Shown: positions 1-8,560 of the stretch, piece after piece | Layout: the number at the start of each line of letters is the position of its first letter | Numbering within the stretch: the stretch's first letter is position 1 | Assembly: GCF_902506535.1 (NCBI RefSeq) | Contig: NZ_LR733827.1 | Location: 1 to 64,000 of the forward strand | Source: Pseudomonas sp. 8Z | Lineage (GTDB): Bacteria > Pseudomonadota > Gammaproteobacteria > Pseudomonadales > Pseudomonadaceae | DNA: 64,000 nt | Direction of reading: 5' to 3' | Notes under the pieces: generated by a model | The model's input: the letters and a program-made list of their open reading frames with translations, nothing else | Told to the model about the DNA's origin: nothing | The model's database searches: none | Made by a program: the position numbers and the translations under genes

Positions 1-12
1 TGGAAGGGAGCC

Positions 13-66
13 ATGAATCAATTCGCGATCCTTTACGGAGATCGCTTCACCAGGCCCGCCTGGTGA
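13..66 (+). CDS. possible 17-codon small ORF
   Basis: An ATG preceded by a good ribosome site (AGGGAG, about 2 bases before the ATG) opens a 17-residue frame, MNQFAILYGDRFTRPAW, ending in TGA. It ends about 310 bases before pstS. I do not recognise it. It could be a small protein, a leader peptide, or chance at the edge of the window. Bases 67-280 hold a GC-rich hairpin (about 89-105) but no gene I can support. Confidence 0.2.
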   Translation: MNQFAILYGDRFTRPAW

Positions 67-280
67 ATTCACTGTCCGTCGGGTGACGGGCGTTAACGCC
101 CGCACACAAAAAATCTGACAGTCTCGGACAGTCCCAACAAAACAACCAACACCGAATTGCCAGCCCGGTATCAAACAAGCCGCCCCTCAAAGAAAGGTGC
201 GCTTTTCATTCAAGACCAAGCCCCCTGCAAACCTGCATCAATCAACCCACCAACAACCACCTCCTCCACAAACCCAGCGA

Positions 281-314
281 CGTTCATCTAACTGTCACAT
301 TGGTTTCATAGAGT
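281..314 (+). promoter_or_regulatory. PhoB box and -10 of pstS
   Basis: Three 7-base half-sites are spaced 11 bases apart: CGTTCAT (281-287), CTGTCAC (292-298) and GTTTCAT (303-309). The first two form a canonical 7-4-7 Pho box. Ten bases after it lies TAGAGT (309-314), a reasonable -10, so PhoB would replace the -35 contact. The third half-site may take an extra PhoB dimer. The start of pstS is 65 bases downstream. Known for pst operons: PhoB activation under phosphate limitation. Confidence 0.75.
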
Positions 315-378
315 GTTCACAAGGCCTGCAGATACTTGGGCCCGTTCCATCCAACACTAATCCTGCTAGGAGCAAGGC

Positions 379-1347
379 ATGAAACTGAAGCGTTTGATGG
401 CGGCCCTGACGTTCGCCGCTACCGGCGTAGGCGCCGTAACCGCAATGGCTGCCATCGACCCGGCTCTGCCGACCTATGAAAAGACTTCCGGTGTATCGGG
501 TAACCTGTCCAGCGTCGGTTCCGACACCCTGGCCAACCTGATGACCCTGTGGGCAGAGGACTACAAGAAGCTCTACCCCAACGTGAACATCCAGATCCAG
601 GCCGCTGGTTCTTCCACCGCGCCACCCGCTCTGACCGAAGGCACCTCCAACCTCGGCCCGATGAGCCGCAAGATGAAGGACAACGAGCTGCAGGCCTTCG
701 AAGAGAAGTACGGCTACAAGCCGACCGCTATCCCGGTCGCGATCGACGCCCTGGCCGTGTTCGTGCACAAGGACAACCCGATCAAGCAACTGACCATGCA
801 GCAGGTCGATGCCATCTTCTCCAGCACCCGTCTGTGCGGTGAAACCAAGGAAATCAAAACCTGGGGCGACGCTGGTCTGACCGGCGAGTGGGCGGCCAAG
901 CCGATCCAACTGTTCGGTCGTAACTCGGTATCCGGCACCTACGGTTACTTCAAGGAAGAAGCCCTGTGCAAAGGTGACTTCCGCTCCAACGTCAACGAGC
1001 AGCCGGGTTCGGCTTCCGTGGTGCAGTCGATCTCCAGCACCGTCAATGCCATCGGTTACTCGGGTATCGGTTACCGCACTGCCAGCGTCCGCGCCGTACC
1101 GCTGGTGAACAAGAAGGGTGAAGTCGAAGAAGCCAGCGAAACCAACGCCCTGTCCGGCAAGTACCCGCTGTCGCGCTTCCTGTTCGTCTACGTCAACAAG
1201 GCGCCGAACAAGCCGCTGGATCCGCTGGAAGCCGAGTTCGTGAAGCTGGTGCTGTCCAAGCAGGGTCAGGAAGTCGTAGTGAAGGATGGCTACATCCCGC
1301 TGCCGGCCAAGGTAGCTGAGAAGACTCTGAAAGAACTGGGCCTGTAA
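379..1347 (+). CDS. pstS: phosphate ABC transporter periplasmic binding protein PstS
   Basis: This is the periplasmic phosphate receptor that delivers Pi to the PstCAB importer. The 322-residue product starts with a signal peptide ([20 protein letters not shown], likely cut after AMA). The PstS-like fold shows the early SVGSDTL motif, AAGSSTAP in the phosphate loop, and [13 protein letters not shown], where Ser and Arg bind phosphate in the family. It is first in the pst cluster, 176 bases ahead of pstC with a large hairpin between them, which suggests it is made in excess over the membrane parts. The ATG at 379 has AGGAGCAAGGC just upstream. A Pho box lies at 281-309. Confidence 0.95.
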   Translation: MKLKRLMAALTFAATGVGAVTAMAAIDPALPTYEKTSGVSGNLSSVGSDTLANLMTLWAEDYKKLYPNVNIQIQAAGSSTAPPALTEGTSNLGPMSRKMKDNELQAFEEKYGYKPTAIPVAIDALAVFVHKDNPIKQLTMQQVDAIFSSTRLCGETKEIKTWGDAGLTGEWAAKPIQLFGRNSVSGTYGYFKEEALCKGDFRSNVNEQPGSASVVQSISSTVNAIGYSGIGYRTASVRAVPLVNKKGEVEEASETNALSGKYPLSRFLFVYVNKAPNKPLDPLEAEFVKLVLSKQGQEVVVKDGYIPLPAKVAEKTLKELGL

Positions 1348-1390
1348 TTCAGCCCGGCAGGGCGCTGGCAGCGATGTCATGCGCCCTGTA

Positions 1391-1429
1391 CGACACGCCC
1401 GCGACTCCTCTGAGTCGCGGGCGTTGTCG
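1391..1429 (+). terminator. long GC hairpin between pstS and pstC
   Basis: A near-perfect inverted repeat has 17-base arms (CGACACGCCCGCGACTC, 1391-1407) and a CTCT loop; the right arm (1412-1429) has one bulged T. No T-tract follows, so it is better read as a 3' stabiliser or partial terminator. It would keep pstS mRNA abundant relative to pstC. Confidence 0.6.
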
Positions 1430-1439
1430 CGTCACTGCG

Positions 1440-1473
1440 CTGTAATTTTTCTGTCATACAAGCCCGATAAAGT
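1440..1473 (+). promoter_or_regulatory. internal PhoB box and -10 before pstC
   Basis: CTGTAAT-TTTT-CTGTCAT (1440-1457) is an almost ideal 7-4-7 Pho box. Ten bases later comes TAAAGT (1468-1473) as -10, the same geometry as at pstS. It follows the pstS hairpin and precedes the pstC start by 50 bases, so pstC-A-B-phoU probably has its own PhoB-dependent promoter. Confidence 0.75.
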
Positions 1474-1523
1474 GAAGCACCTCACAATGTGCGGGCGATG
1501 TCCGCCGTGCCCGAGACCTCCTC

Positions 1524-3803
1524 ATGAATGACCTGGCCAATAACCGCATGAGCGCTTCCGATAGCCAACGGATCGACTTCGACACCCCCGTCTTGAAACG
1601 CAAGCGCCGCATGCGTGCGCTCAAGGATCGTGCCGCACGCTGGTACGTGTCCATTGGTGGTCTGGCCGTACTGGCCTGCATCACCCTGATCTTCTTCTAC
1701 CTCGCCTATGTCGTGGCGCCGATGTTCGCCGGTGCCGACATGGAGGCGCGCAAGGTTCAGCAGCCGGCCTGGTTGGCCGAGCAGGGTGAGCCGCTGATGC
1801 TGGCACTCGAAGAGCAGAACAAGGTCGCCATGCGCCTGTCGCGCAGCGGTCAGGTGCAGTTCTTCACCCTTAAAGATGGCGCGGCCCTCAAGTCCGTGCA
1901 GATTGCCTTGCCCGAAGGCGTCAGCATCGTCTCCCATGCCGAGGATCAACCCGGTAGCCACCGCGTGGTGCTGGGCTTGTCCAACGGCCAGGTGCTGGTG
2001 TTCCAGGTTGCCTACAAGGTGACCTACCCGAACAACGTCAAAACCATCGAGCCGCAGATTCAGTACCCCTTCGGCGATCAGCCGATCAGCCTGGATACTC
2101 AAGGGCGTGCCATCGAGCACGTGGCCATGAGCGAGAACGGCGAGAGCCTGATGCTCAGCGGCTCGGTCGGTGCCGAGCTGCAACTGCTCAACATCAGCCG
2201 TGAAGAAAACCTGATGACCGGTGAGGTCAGCCTCGACGAGACGCGCATCGACCTGCCGCAGATCGCTGATCCGATCAAGGCCATGGTTATCGATCCGCGT
2301 CAGCAGTGGCTGTTCGTGGTCAACGGTAAAGCCACCGTCGATGTCTTCGATCTGCGCAGCAAGGCGCTCAATGGCCGCTACAAGCTGCTGCAGGGCGATG
2401 CCGAAGTCAGCACGGTCAATCCGTTGCTCGGCGGTATTTCGCTGATGATTGGCGACACGCAAGGCGGCATCGCGCAGTGGTTCATGGTGCGTGACGCCGA
2501 CGGCAAGTCCGAGCTGACCCGCATCCGCGACTTCAAACTGGGTCAGGCGGCGATCACTCAGATCATCCCCGAAGAGCGCCGCAAGGGCTTCATCGCCCTG
2601 GACGCCGACGGTCGCATGGGCATCTTCCACAGCACCGCACACCGCACCCTGCTGACCGAGAAAATCGCCGACGGCGCCAGCATCGGCGCCCTGTCGCCGC
2701 GTGCTAACCGCCTGCTGGTGGAGTCCGATGGCAAGCTGCAGCGCTTCTACATCGACAACCCGCACCCGGAAATCTCCTGGAGCGCGCTGTGGGGCAAGGT
2801 CTGGTACGAGAGCTATGACGAGCCCAAGCAAGTCTGGCAGTCCACCTCCGCCAACGGCGACTTCGAGCCCAAGCTGAGCCTGGCGCCGCTGACCTTCGGT
2901 ACGTTGAAAGCCGCCTTCTACGCCATGCTTCTGGCCGCTCCGCTGGCCATCTGCGCGGCCATCTACACCGCCTACTTCATGGCCCCGGCCATGCGCCGCA
3001 AGGTCAAGCCGGTGATCGAGCTGATGGAGGCGCTGCCGACGGTGATCCTCGGCTTCTTCGCCGGTCTGTTCCTGGCGCCCTACGTTGAAGGTCACCTGCC
3101 GGGCATCTTCAGCCTGCTGTTGCTGACCCCGGTTGGCGTGCTGCTGGCGGCCTATGCTTGGAGCCGTTTGCCCGAGCGCATCCGCCTGGTAATACCCGAT
3201 GGCTGGGAAGCGGCGCTGCTGATCCCGGTGATCCTGCTGGTCGGTGCCAGTTCGCTGGGCATGAGCGGGCACATGGAAAACTGGTTCTTCGGCGGCGACA
3301 TGCGCCTATGGCTGAGTAATGACCTGGGCATCAACTTCGACCAGCGCAATGCCCTGGTGGTCGGTCTGGCCATGGGTTTCGCGGTGATTCCGAATATCTA
3401 CTCGATCGCCGAGGATGCCGTGTTCAGCGTGCCAAAAAGTCTGACTTTCGGCTCTCTGGCCCTAGGTGCCACGCCCTGGCAGACCCTGACCCGCGTGGTC
3501 ATTCTCACTGCCAGTCCGGGCATCTTCTCGGCGCTGATGATCGGCCTGGGCCGCGCCGTCGGCGAGACCATGATCGTGCTGATGGCCACCGGCAACACGC
3601 CGATCATGGACATGAACATCTTCGAGGGCCTGCGCACGCTGGCCGCCAACGTCGCGGTGGAAATGCCCGAGTCCGAAGTGGGCAGTACCCACTATCGCGT
3701 GCTGTTCCTCTCCGCGCTGGTGCTGCTGAGCTTCACCTTCGTGATGAACACCTTGGCGGAGCTGATCCGTAACCGTCTGCGCAAGAAATACGCGTCGCTC
3801 TGA
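1524..3803 (+). CDS. pstC: phosphate ABC transporter permease PstC, large form
   Basis: Membrane permease of the Pst phosphate importer, paired with PstA. The product has 759 residues, far longer than enteric PstC (about 320). A cytoplasmic N-terminus and one membrane helix (about 50-72) lead into a long extracytoplasmic region (about 75-460) without obvious motifs. The permease core fills the C-terminus (about 465-755), with the coupling loop EDAVFSVPKSLTFGSLALGA. Such enlarged PstC/PstA pairs are usual in Pseudomonas. The ATG at 1524 follows a short purine tract. A separate Pho box lies upstream, and pstA begins 16 bases downstream. Confidence 0.92.
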   Translation: MNDLANNRMSASDSQRIDFDTPVLKRKRRMRALKDRAARWYVSIGGLAVLACITLIFFYLAYVVAPMFAGADMEARKVQQPAWLAEQGEPLMLALEEQNKVAMRLSRSGQVQFFTLKDGAALKSVQIALPEGVSIVSHAEDQPGSHRVVLGLSNGQVLVFQVAYKVTYPNNVKTIEPQIQYPFGDQPISLDTQGRAIEHVAMSENGESLMLSGSVGAELQLLNISREENLMTGEVSLDETRIDLPQIADPIKAMVIDPRQQWLFVVNGKATVDVFDLRSKALNGRYKLLQGDAEVSTVNPLLGGISLMIGDTQGGIAQWFMVRDADGKSELTRIRDFKLGQAAITQIIPEERRKGFIALDADGRMGIFHSTAHRTLLTEKIADGASIGALSPRANRLLVESDGKLQRFYIDNPHPEISWSALWGKVWYESYDEPKQVWQSTSANGDFEPKLSLAPLTFGTLKAAFYAMLLAAPLAICAAIYTAYFMAPAMRRKVKPVIELMEALPTVILGFFAGLFLAPYVEGHLPGIFSLLLLTPVGVLLAAYAWSRLPERIRLVIPDGWEAALLIPVILLVGASSLGMSGHMENWFFGGDMRLWLSNDLGINFDQRNALVVGLAMGFAVIPNIYSIAEDAVFSVPKSLTFGSLALGATPWQTLTRVVILTASPGIFSALMIGLGRAVGETMIVLMATGNTPIMDMNIFEGLRTLAANVAVEMPESEVGSTHYRVLFLSALVLLSFTFVMNTLAELIRNRLRKKYASL

Positions 3804-3819
3804 GAACTGGGGAAGACTG

Positions 3820-5502
3820 ATGTCCTTGAAAAGCAAAGAGCAAAACTTCGGCACCTGGTTCAAGAGCGGTGCGCCTTGGGTGTGGATGACGGCCAGTGGC
3901 GTGTCAATCGCCGTGATCGTCACCCTCGGCCTGCTCGCCGTGATCGCCGTGCGCGGTCTGGGCCACTTCTGGCCTGCCGATGTGATCGAAGCTCAGTATC
4001 AGGTGCCGGGTGAAACCGCCAAGGCCATGGCCGGTGAACTGGTGCAAAAAGAGCAGGTGCCGCGCGCGCGCCTGGCCGATGCCGGTATGCCGGTAGACGT
4101 CAATGGTGGCGAGTTCCTCACCCGCGAGCTGTTCAAGGTCGGCAACCGCGAGCTGTACGGTGCTGACTTCAACTGGGTCGTCGCCGAATGGATGAGCGAG
4201 CCGCGCACACCGGCTGAGATGCTGGTGGTCGAGCGCCGCGAGTGGGGCAACTTCTACGGCTACTTGGTGGACGTAAAGGAGAACGGCAAGGTCGTTGCCG
4301 AGGGCAACAACGCCTGGGCCGATCTGCAACAGCGCATCGCACGCGCCGACGAATTGCAGAGCAAGCTGGCGGCGCTGCAAAAGCGTGATATCGGCAGCAT
4401 CAACTATGGCCTTGAGCAACTGCGTTTGAGCAAACGTAGCCTGGAGCTGGCCGGTAAACTGGACGCAACAGCCCAGGCTGACCTGGATGCGCGGCGTGCC
4501 GAATACGACGCCCAGTACAAGGCGCTCGAAGGCCAGTTGACCGACCTCAACCAGCAGCTCTCGCGTGACAGCATGACGGTCAAGACCGTCGATGGTCGCC
4601 AGCAGGAGATTGCCCTGAGCAAGGTGGTGCGCGCCTATCAGCCCAATGCCATGGGCACCGGTGCCAAAATCGGCTTCTACTTCGCCAAACTGTGGGAGTT
4701 CGTCAGTGACGACCCGCGTGAGGCCAACACCGAGGGCGGTATCTTCCCGGCCATCTTCGGCACCGTGATGATGACCCTGATCATGGCCGTGATCGTCACC
4801 CCGTTCGGCGTGCTGGCGGCCATCTACCTGCGTGAATATGCCAAGCAGGGCGCCCTGACGCGCATCATCCGTATCGCTGTGAACAACCTGGCGGGCGTGC
4901 CGGCCATCGTCTACGGTGTGTTCGGCCTGGGCTTCTTCGTCTACGTGCTGGGTGGCTCGATCGACCGTCTATTCTTCCCTGAAGCGGCGCCGGCGCCGAC
5001 CTTCGGCACGCCGGGCCTGCTCTGGGCCTCGCTGACCCTGGCGATCCTCGCCGTGCCGGTGGTGATCGTCGCCACCGAGGAAGGCCTGGCGCGTATTCCG
5101 CGTGCCCTGCGTGAAGGCTCGCTGGCGCTCGGTGCGACCAAAGCCGAAACGCTGTGGAAAGTGGTACTGCCGATGGCCAGCCCGGCGATGATGACCGGCA
5201 TGATCCTCGCGGTGGCGCGTGCCGCCGGCGAAGTGGCGCCGCTGATGCTGGTCGGTGTGGTCAAGCTGGCGCCGAGTCTGCCGGTCGATGCCAACTACCC
5301 GTATCTGCACCTGGATCAGAAGATCATGCACCTGGGCTTCCACATCTACGACGTCGGCTTCCAGAGCCCCAACGTCGAGGCCGCGCGCCCGCTGGTGTAT
5401 GCCACCGCGTTGCTGCTGGTGCTGGTGATTGTCCTGCTCAACCTGAGCGCCGTCTTCATCCGTAACCACCTGCGCGAGAAGTACAAGGCGCTGGATCACT
5501 AA
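3820..5502 (+). CDS. pstA: phosphate ABC transporter permease PstA, large form
   Basis: Second permease subunit of the Pst importer. At 560 residues it is about twice the enteric length. One N-terminal helix (about 24-48) is followed by a large periplasmic insert (about 50-290). Its second half, around RIARADELQSKLAALQKRD and residues 200-250, looks coiled-coil. The permease core is C-terminal (about 305-550) and holds the ABC-coupling segment EEGLARIPRALREGSLALGA. It lies 16 bases after pstC, with GGGGAAGACTG ahead of the ATG. A repeat-rich 110-base gap separates it from pstB. Confidence 0.93.
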   Translation: MSLKSKEQNFGTWFKSGAPWVWMTASGVSIAVIVTLGLLAVIAVRGLGHFWPADVIEAQYQVPGETAKAMAGELVQKEQVPRARLADAGMPVDVNGGEFLTRELFKVGNRELYGADFNWVVAEWMSEPRTPAEMLVVERREWGNFYGYLVDVKENGKVVAEGNNAWADLQQRIARADELQSKLAALQKRDIGSINYGLEQLRLSKRSLELAGKLDATAQADLDARRAEYDAQYKALEGQLTDLNQQLSRDSMTVKTVDGRQQEIALSKVVRAYQPNAMGTGAKIGFYFAKLWEFVSDDPREANTEGGIFPAIFGTVMMTLIMAVIVTPFGVLAAIYLREYAKQGALTRIIRIAVNNLAGVPAIVYGVFGLGFFVYVLGGSIDRLFFPEAAPAPTFGTPGLLWASLTLAILAVPVVIVATEEGLARIPRALREGSLALGATKAETLWKVVLPMASPAMMTGMILAVARAAGEVAPLMLVGVVKLAPSLPVDANYPYLHLDQKIMHLGFHIYDVGFQSPNVEAARPLVYATALLLVLVIVLLNLSAVFIRNHLREKYKALDH

Positions 5503-5506
5503 TTCT

Positions 5507-5589
5507 GCTGCAGGCCGCAAGCTGCAGGCGTCAGGCGTCAGGCGTCAGGCGTCAGGCGCAAGCCGACCTGCAGCCTGCCGCTTGAAGCC
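5507..5589. repeat. imperfect inverted-repeat element before pstB
   Basis: Left arm GCCGCAAGCTGCAGG (5514-5528) and right arm CCTGCAGCCTGCCGCTTG surround a short tandem repeat. The same arm words (GCCGCAAGCTGC, TGCCGCTTGAAGC) recur in the gap before phoU at 6449-6545, so this is a dispersed element family rather than a gene-specific structure. It may act as an mRNA stem between coding regions. Confidence 0.5.
5526..5553. repeat. 7-bp tandem repeat, four copies
   Basis: AGGCGTC occurs four times perfectly in a row, followed by AGGCG. It is intergenic, inside the inverted-repeat element between pstA and pstB. A perfect heptamer array of this kind is a candidate variable-number locus; changes in copy number would not shift any reading frame. 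Confidence 0.8.
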
Positions 5590-5612
5590 TATAGCCTCCG
5601 AAGGAGACTGCT

Positions 5613-6446
5613 ATGCAACACGAAGTACACACCCACGGTATCGACATGGCCGCCCTTGGCCGCCAGAAGCAGGGTCTGAACCTGGCTGACGAGACCGTTG
5701 CCCTGGAAGTGCCCGGTCTGAACCTGTTCTATGGCGACAAGCAGGCGCTGTTCGACGTGTCGATGAACATTCCCAGGCAGCGTGTGACCGCCTTCATTGG
5801 CCCGTCCGGTTGCGGCAAGTCGACTCTGCTGCGTACCTTCAACCGCATGAACGATCTGGTCGACGGCTGCCGCGTCGACGGCGAGATCCGTCTCGACGGC
5901 CAGAACATCTACCAGAAGGGTGTGGACGTCGCCGAACTGCGCCGCCGCGTCGGCATGGTGTTCCAGAAGCCCAACCCGTTCCCCAAGAGCATCTACGAGA
6001 ACGTGGTGTACGGCCTGCGTATCCAGGGCGTGAACCAGAAGCGCGTGCTCGACGAAACCGTCGAGTGGGCACTGAAGAGCGCCGCGCTGTGGGACGAGGT
6101 CAAAGACCGTCTGCATGACTCGGCACTGGGCCTGTCCGGTGGTCAGCAGCAGCGTCTGGTGATCGCCCGTACCGTGGCGGTGCAGCCCGAAGTGCTGCTG
6201 CTCGACGAACCCTGCTCGGCACTCGATCCAATCTCCACGCTGAAGGTCGAAGAGCTGATCTACGAATTGAAATCCAAGTACACCATCGTCATCGTCACCC
6301 ACAACATGCAGCAGGCGGCGCGTGTCTCCGACTACACCGCGTTCATGTACATGGGCAAACTGATCGAGTTCGGCGACACCGACACGCTGTTCACCAACCC
6401 GGCCAAGAAGCAGACCGAAGACTACATCACCGGTCGTTACGGTTGA
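5613..6446 (+). CDS. pstB: phosphate ABC transporter ATPase PstB
   Basis: Cytoplasmic ATPase that powers PstSCA phosphate import. The 277 residues carry Walker [10 protein letters not shown], a Q-loop ([10 protein letters not shown]), the signature LSGGQQQR, Walker [14 protein letters not shown] and the switch His in IVTHNMQQ. The N-terminus has about 30 residues more than enteric PstB, as is common in Pseudomonas. The start is supported by GAAGGAGACTGCT directly before the ATG. PstB together with PhoU also passes phosphate status to PhoR. Confidence 0.96.
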   Translation: MQHEVHTHGIDMAALGRQKQGLNLADETVALEVPGLNLFYGDKQALFDVSMNIPRQRVTAFIGPSGCGKSTLLRTFNRMNDLVDGCRVDGEIRLDGQNIYQKGVDVAELRRRVGMVFQKPNPFPKSIYENVVYGLRIQGVNQKRVLDETVEWALKSAALWDEVKDRLHDSALGLSGGQQQRLVIARTVAVQPEVLLLDEPCSALDPISTLKVEELIYELKSKYTIVIVTHNMQQAARVSDYTAFMYMGKLIEFGDTDTLFTNPAKKQTEDYITGRYG

Positions 6447-6448
6447 GG

Positions 6449-6545
6449 GCAGCGGCAAGCTACAAGCCGCAAGCTGCCAGCCAGCTCGCGGCAACCAGAC
6501 ACTTCACCGATCGGCTTGCAGCTTGGAGCTTGCCGCTTGAAGCTT
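6449..6545. repeat. imperfect inverted-repeat element before phoU
   Basis: AGCGGCAAGCTACAAGCC on the left pairs imperfectly with GGCTTGCAGC and GGAGCTTGCCGCT on the right. It uses the same words as the element before pstB and ends next to the phoU ribosome site. A large RNA stem here could tune phoU translation or protect the pstB message. Confidence 0.5.
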
Positions 6546-6561
6546 TCGCGGAGCGAATTTC

Positions 6562-7287
6562 ATGAACAAAGACAACCTGACCCAGCACATCTCCCAGCAA
6601 TTCAACGCCGAGCTGGAGGAAGTCCGCAGCCACCTGTTGGCCATGGGCGGCCTGGTGGAAAAACAGGTCAACGACGCCGTAACTGCCCTGATCGATGCCG
6701 ATTCTGGCCTGGCTCAGCAGGTGCGCGAGATCGATGACCAGATCAATCAGATGGAGCGCAACATCGACGAGGAGTGCATCCGCATCCTCGCCCGTCGCCA
6801 GCCGGCCGCCTCCGACCTGCGCCTGATCATCAGCATCTCCAAGTCGGTGATCGACCTCGAACGCATCGGCGACGAGTCGACCAAGATCGCCAAGCGCGCC
6901 ATCCAGCTCAGCGAGGAAGGCGAGGCGCCGAAAGGCTACGTGGAAATCCGCCATATCGGCGACCAGGTGCGCAAGATGGTGCGCGACGCGCTGGACGCCT
7001 TCGCCCGCTTCGATGCCGAGCTGGCCCTGGCCGTGGCCCAGTACGACAAGACCGTCGACCGCGAGTACAAGACGGCGTTGCGCGAGCTGGTCACCTACAT
7101 GATGGAAGACCCGCGCTCGATCTCCCGCGTGATTAACGTGATCTGGGTGCTGCGTTCGCTGGAGCGGATTGGCGATCATGCGCGCAACATTGCCGAACTG
7201 GTGATCTACCTAGTGCGCGGCACCGATGTGCGCCACCTCGGCCTGACCCGCATGCGTGAAGAGGTCGAGGGCAAGCCCGAGGCCTGA
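6562..7287 (+). CDS. phoU: phosphate signalling regulator PhoU
   Basis: Cytoplasmic, peripheral-membrane regulator that links the Pst transporter to PhoR and keeps the Pho regulon off when phosphate is ample. The 241 residues form two similar three-helix PhoU repeats, each with the metal-binding E/D-xxxD pattern (first DLERIGDEST, second LERIGDHARN). It is last in the pst cluster, 115 bases after pstB, with GCGGAGCG ahead of the ATG. A rho-independent terminator follows at 7304-7333. Confidence 0.96.
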   Translation: MNKDNLTQHISQQFNAELEEVRSHLLAMGGLVEKQVNDAVTALIDADSGLAQQVREIDDQINQMERNIDEECIRILARRQPAASDLRLIISISKSVIDLERIGDESTKIAKRAIQLSEEGEAPKGYVEIRHIGDQVRKMVRDALDAFARFDAELALAVAQYDKTVDREYKTALRELVTYMMEDPRSISRVINVIWVLRSLERIGDHARNIAELVIYLVRGTDVRHLGLTRMREEVEGKPEA

Positions 7288-7303
7288 TGCCTGCTAGCGA
7301 GTC

Positions 7304-7333
7304 AACGGCCCGCACTTGCGGGCCGTTTCGTTT
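7304..7333 (+). terminator. rho-independent terminator of the pst-phoU operon
   Basis: Stem AACGGCCCGC / GCGGGCCGTT (7304-7313 and 7318-7327) with a four-base loop, followed by TCGTTT. It closes the phosphate operon before the response regulator. Confidence 0.8.
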
Positions 7334-7421
7334 GCGCGATTTACTCAGTGTTCGACGTTTTCCGTTGGCCTTTGGCGACTGGCCATGACTATGCTTAGCG
7401 TCATTGATACAGGAGTAGCCG

Positions 7422-8336
7422 ATGAGCAAAGTCAGTGTGCTGGTAGTGGACGACGCGACCTTTATCCGCGATTTGGTCAAGAAAGGCTTGCGCGACAACT
7501 TCCCCGGCGTACAGATCGAAGAGGCGGTAAACGGTCGCAAGGCCCAGCAATTGCTGGCGCGCCAGGCGGTCGACCTGATCCTGTGCGATTGGGAGATGCC
7601 GGAAATGTCCGGCCTCGAACTGCTGACGTGGTGCCGTGAGCAGGACAGCCTCAAGGGCGTGCCGTTCATCATGGTGACCAGCCGTGGCGACAAGGAAAAC
7701 GTCGTCCAGGCGATTCAGGCCGGGGTTTCCGATTTCATCGGTAAGCCGTTCTCCAACGAGCAACTGGTCACCAAGGTGAAAAAGGCCATGAGCCGCGCCG
7801 GCAAGCTGCAGGCGCTGGTTTCCGGTGCCGCGCCCAAGATGCTCGGCAGCGGCGCATTGGCCAACGACTCGCTGGCTGCGTTGACGGGTGGCAAGGCCGA
7901 AGTGGTCAAACCAGCGGCCAAGCCTGCCGCCAGTGTCGATGCCGCCGCCGTGTTCGCCAAACCGGCGGCGCCTGCGGCCAAACCTTCCGCGACGCCGAGT
8001 GGACGTGGCCAGGGGCAATTGCGTCTGCCCGGCGGCAGCATGCCCTGCGTGATCAAGGCACTCAGCCTCAAGGAGGCGCTGCTGCTGGTCAAGCGCGGCG
8101 AGACGCTGCCACAGGTGCTGGAAAGCGCCGTGCTCGATCTGGAGCAGGGCGAAGCGGCGGAAACGGCGCGCCTCAATGGCTACCTGCATGCGGTAGTGGC
8201 CCACGAACCCAAGCCCGACAGCGAGTGGCTGCAACTGACCTTCCGCTTTGTCGACCGTGACCCGCAGAAGCTCGATTACCTGTCGCGGCTGATCGCCCGC
8301 GGCACGGCGCAGAAACATTTCGTCCCCGGCGCGTAG
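7422..8336 (+). CDS. response regulator with PilZ-like C-terminal domain
   Basis: 304-residue two-domain protein. The N-terminal receiver (1-125) has the acidic pair D10-D11, phospho-acceptor D56 in LILCDWEMPEMSG, T86 and K108, so it should be phosphorylatable. An Ala/Pro-rich linker (about 150-200) leads to a C-terminal domain (about 205-300) that looks like a degenerate PilZ fold; I do not see the full RxxxR...DxSxxG c-di-GMP motif, so nucleotide binding is uncertain. No histidine kinase is adjacent. It follows phoU, as its counterpart does in P. aeruginosa. AGGAG precedes the ATG. The output is unknown. Confidence 0.8.
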   Translation: MSKVSVLVVDDATFIRDLVKKGLRDNFPGVQIEEAVNGRKAQQLLARQAVDLILCDWEMPEMSGLELLTWCREQDSLKGVPFIMVTSRGDKENVVQAIQAGVSDFIGKPFSNEQLVTKVKKAMSRAGKLQALVSGAAPKMLGSGALANDSLAALTGGKAEVVKPAAKPAASVDAAAVFAKPAAPAAKPSATPSGRGQGQLRLPGGSMPCVIKALSLKEALLLVKRGETLPQVLESAVLDLEQGEAAETARLNGYLHAVVAHEPKPDSEWLQLTFRFVDRDPQKLDYLSRLIARGTAQKHFVPGA

Positions 8337-8410
8337 CGCGGACGCATTCCGAGAGGCTTTCTGCCGCTCGCACCCAGCTTGATGCACGTTCTACCTGACT
8401 GAGGTTGTGT

Positions 8411-8436
8411 GCCCCGGATGCAATTCGGGGCTCTTT
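8411..8436 (+). terminator. terminator after the response regulator
   Basis: GCCCCGGATGCAATTCGGGGC forms a hairpin followed by TCTTTT. It separates the response regulator from the M23 peptidase gene. Confidence 0.65.
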
Positions 8437-8560
8437 TACAGCAGACTGCCCGGCGGTGGTGAGCCGGTTCACAGCCTGACGGTCGGTATCTCGCGGCTCC
8501 GGCGCTACGCTGCTAGGCTTGTCTGCCTGGATAGCCAAAAGCCATAAGATCCGAGTAGTC

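Noticed and set aside
114..131. CTGTC-containing direct repeat on the minus strand, possible second Pho box
   Set aside because: Half-site spacing is 10 rather than 11 bases and there is no gene on that side within the window.
1482..3272. 596-codon minus-strand frame opposite pstC
   Set aside because: Composition (Gln/His/Arg-rich, no motif) marks it as a shadow of pstC.
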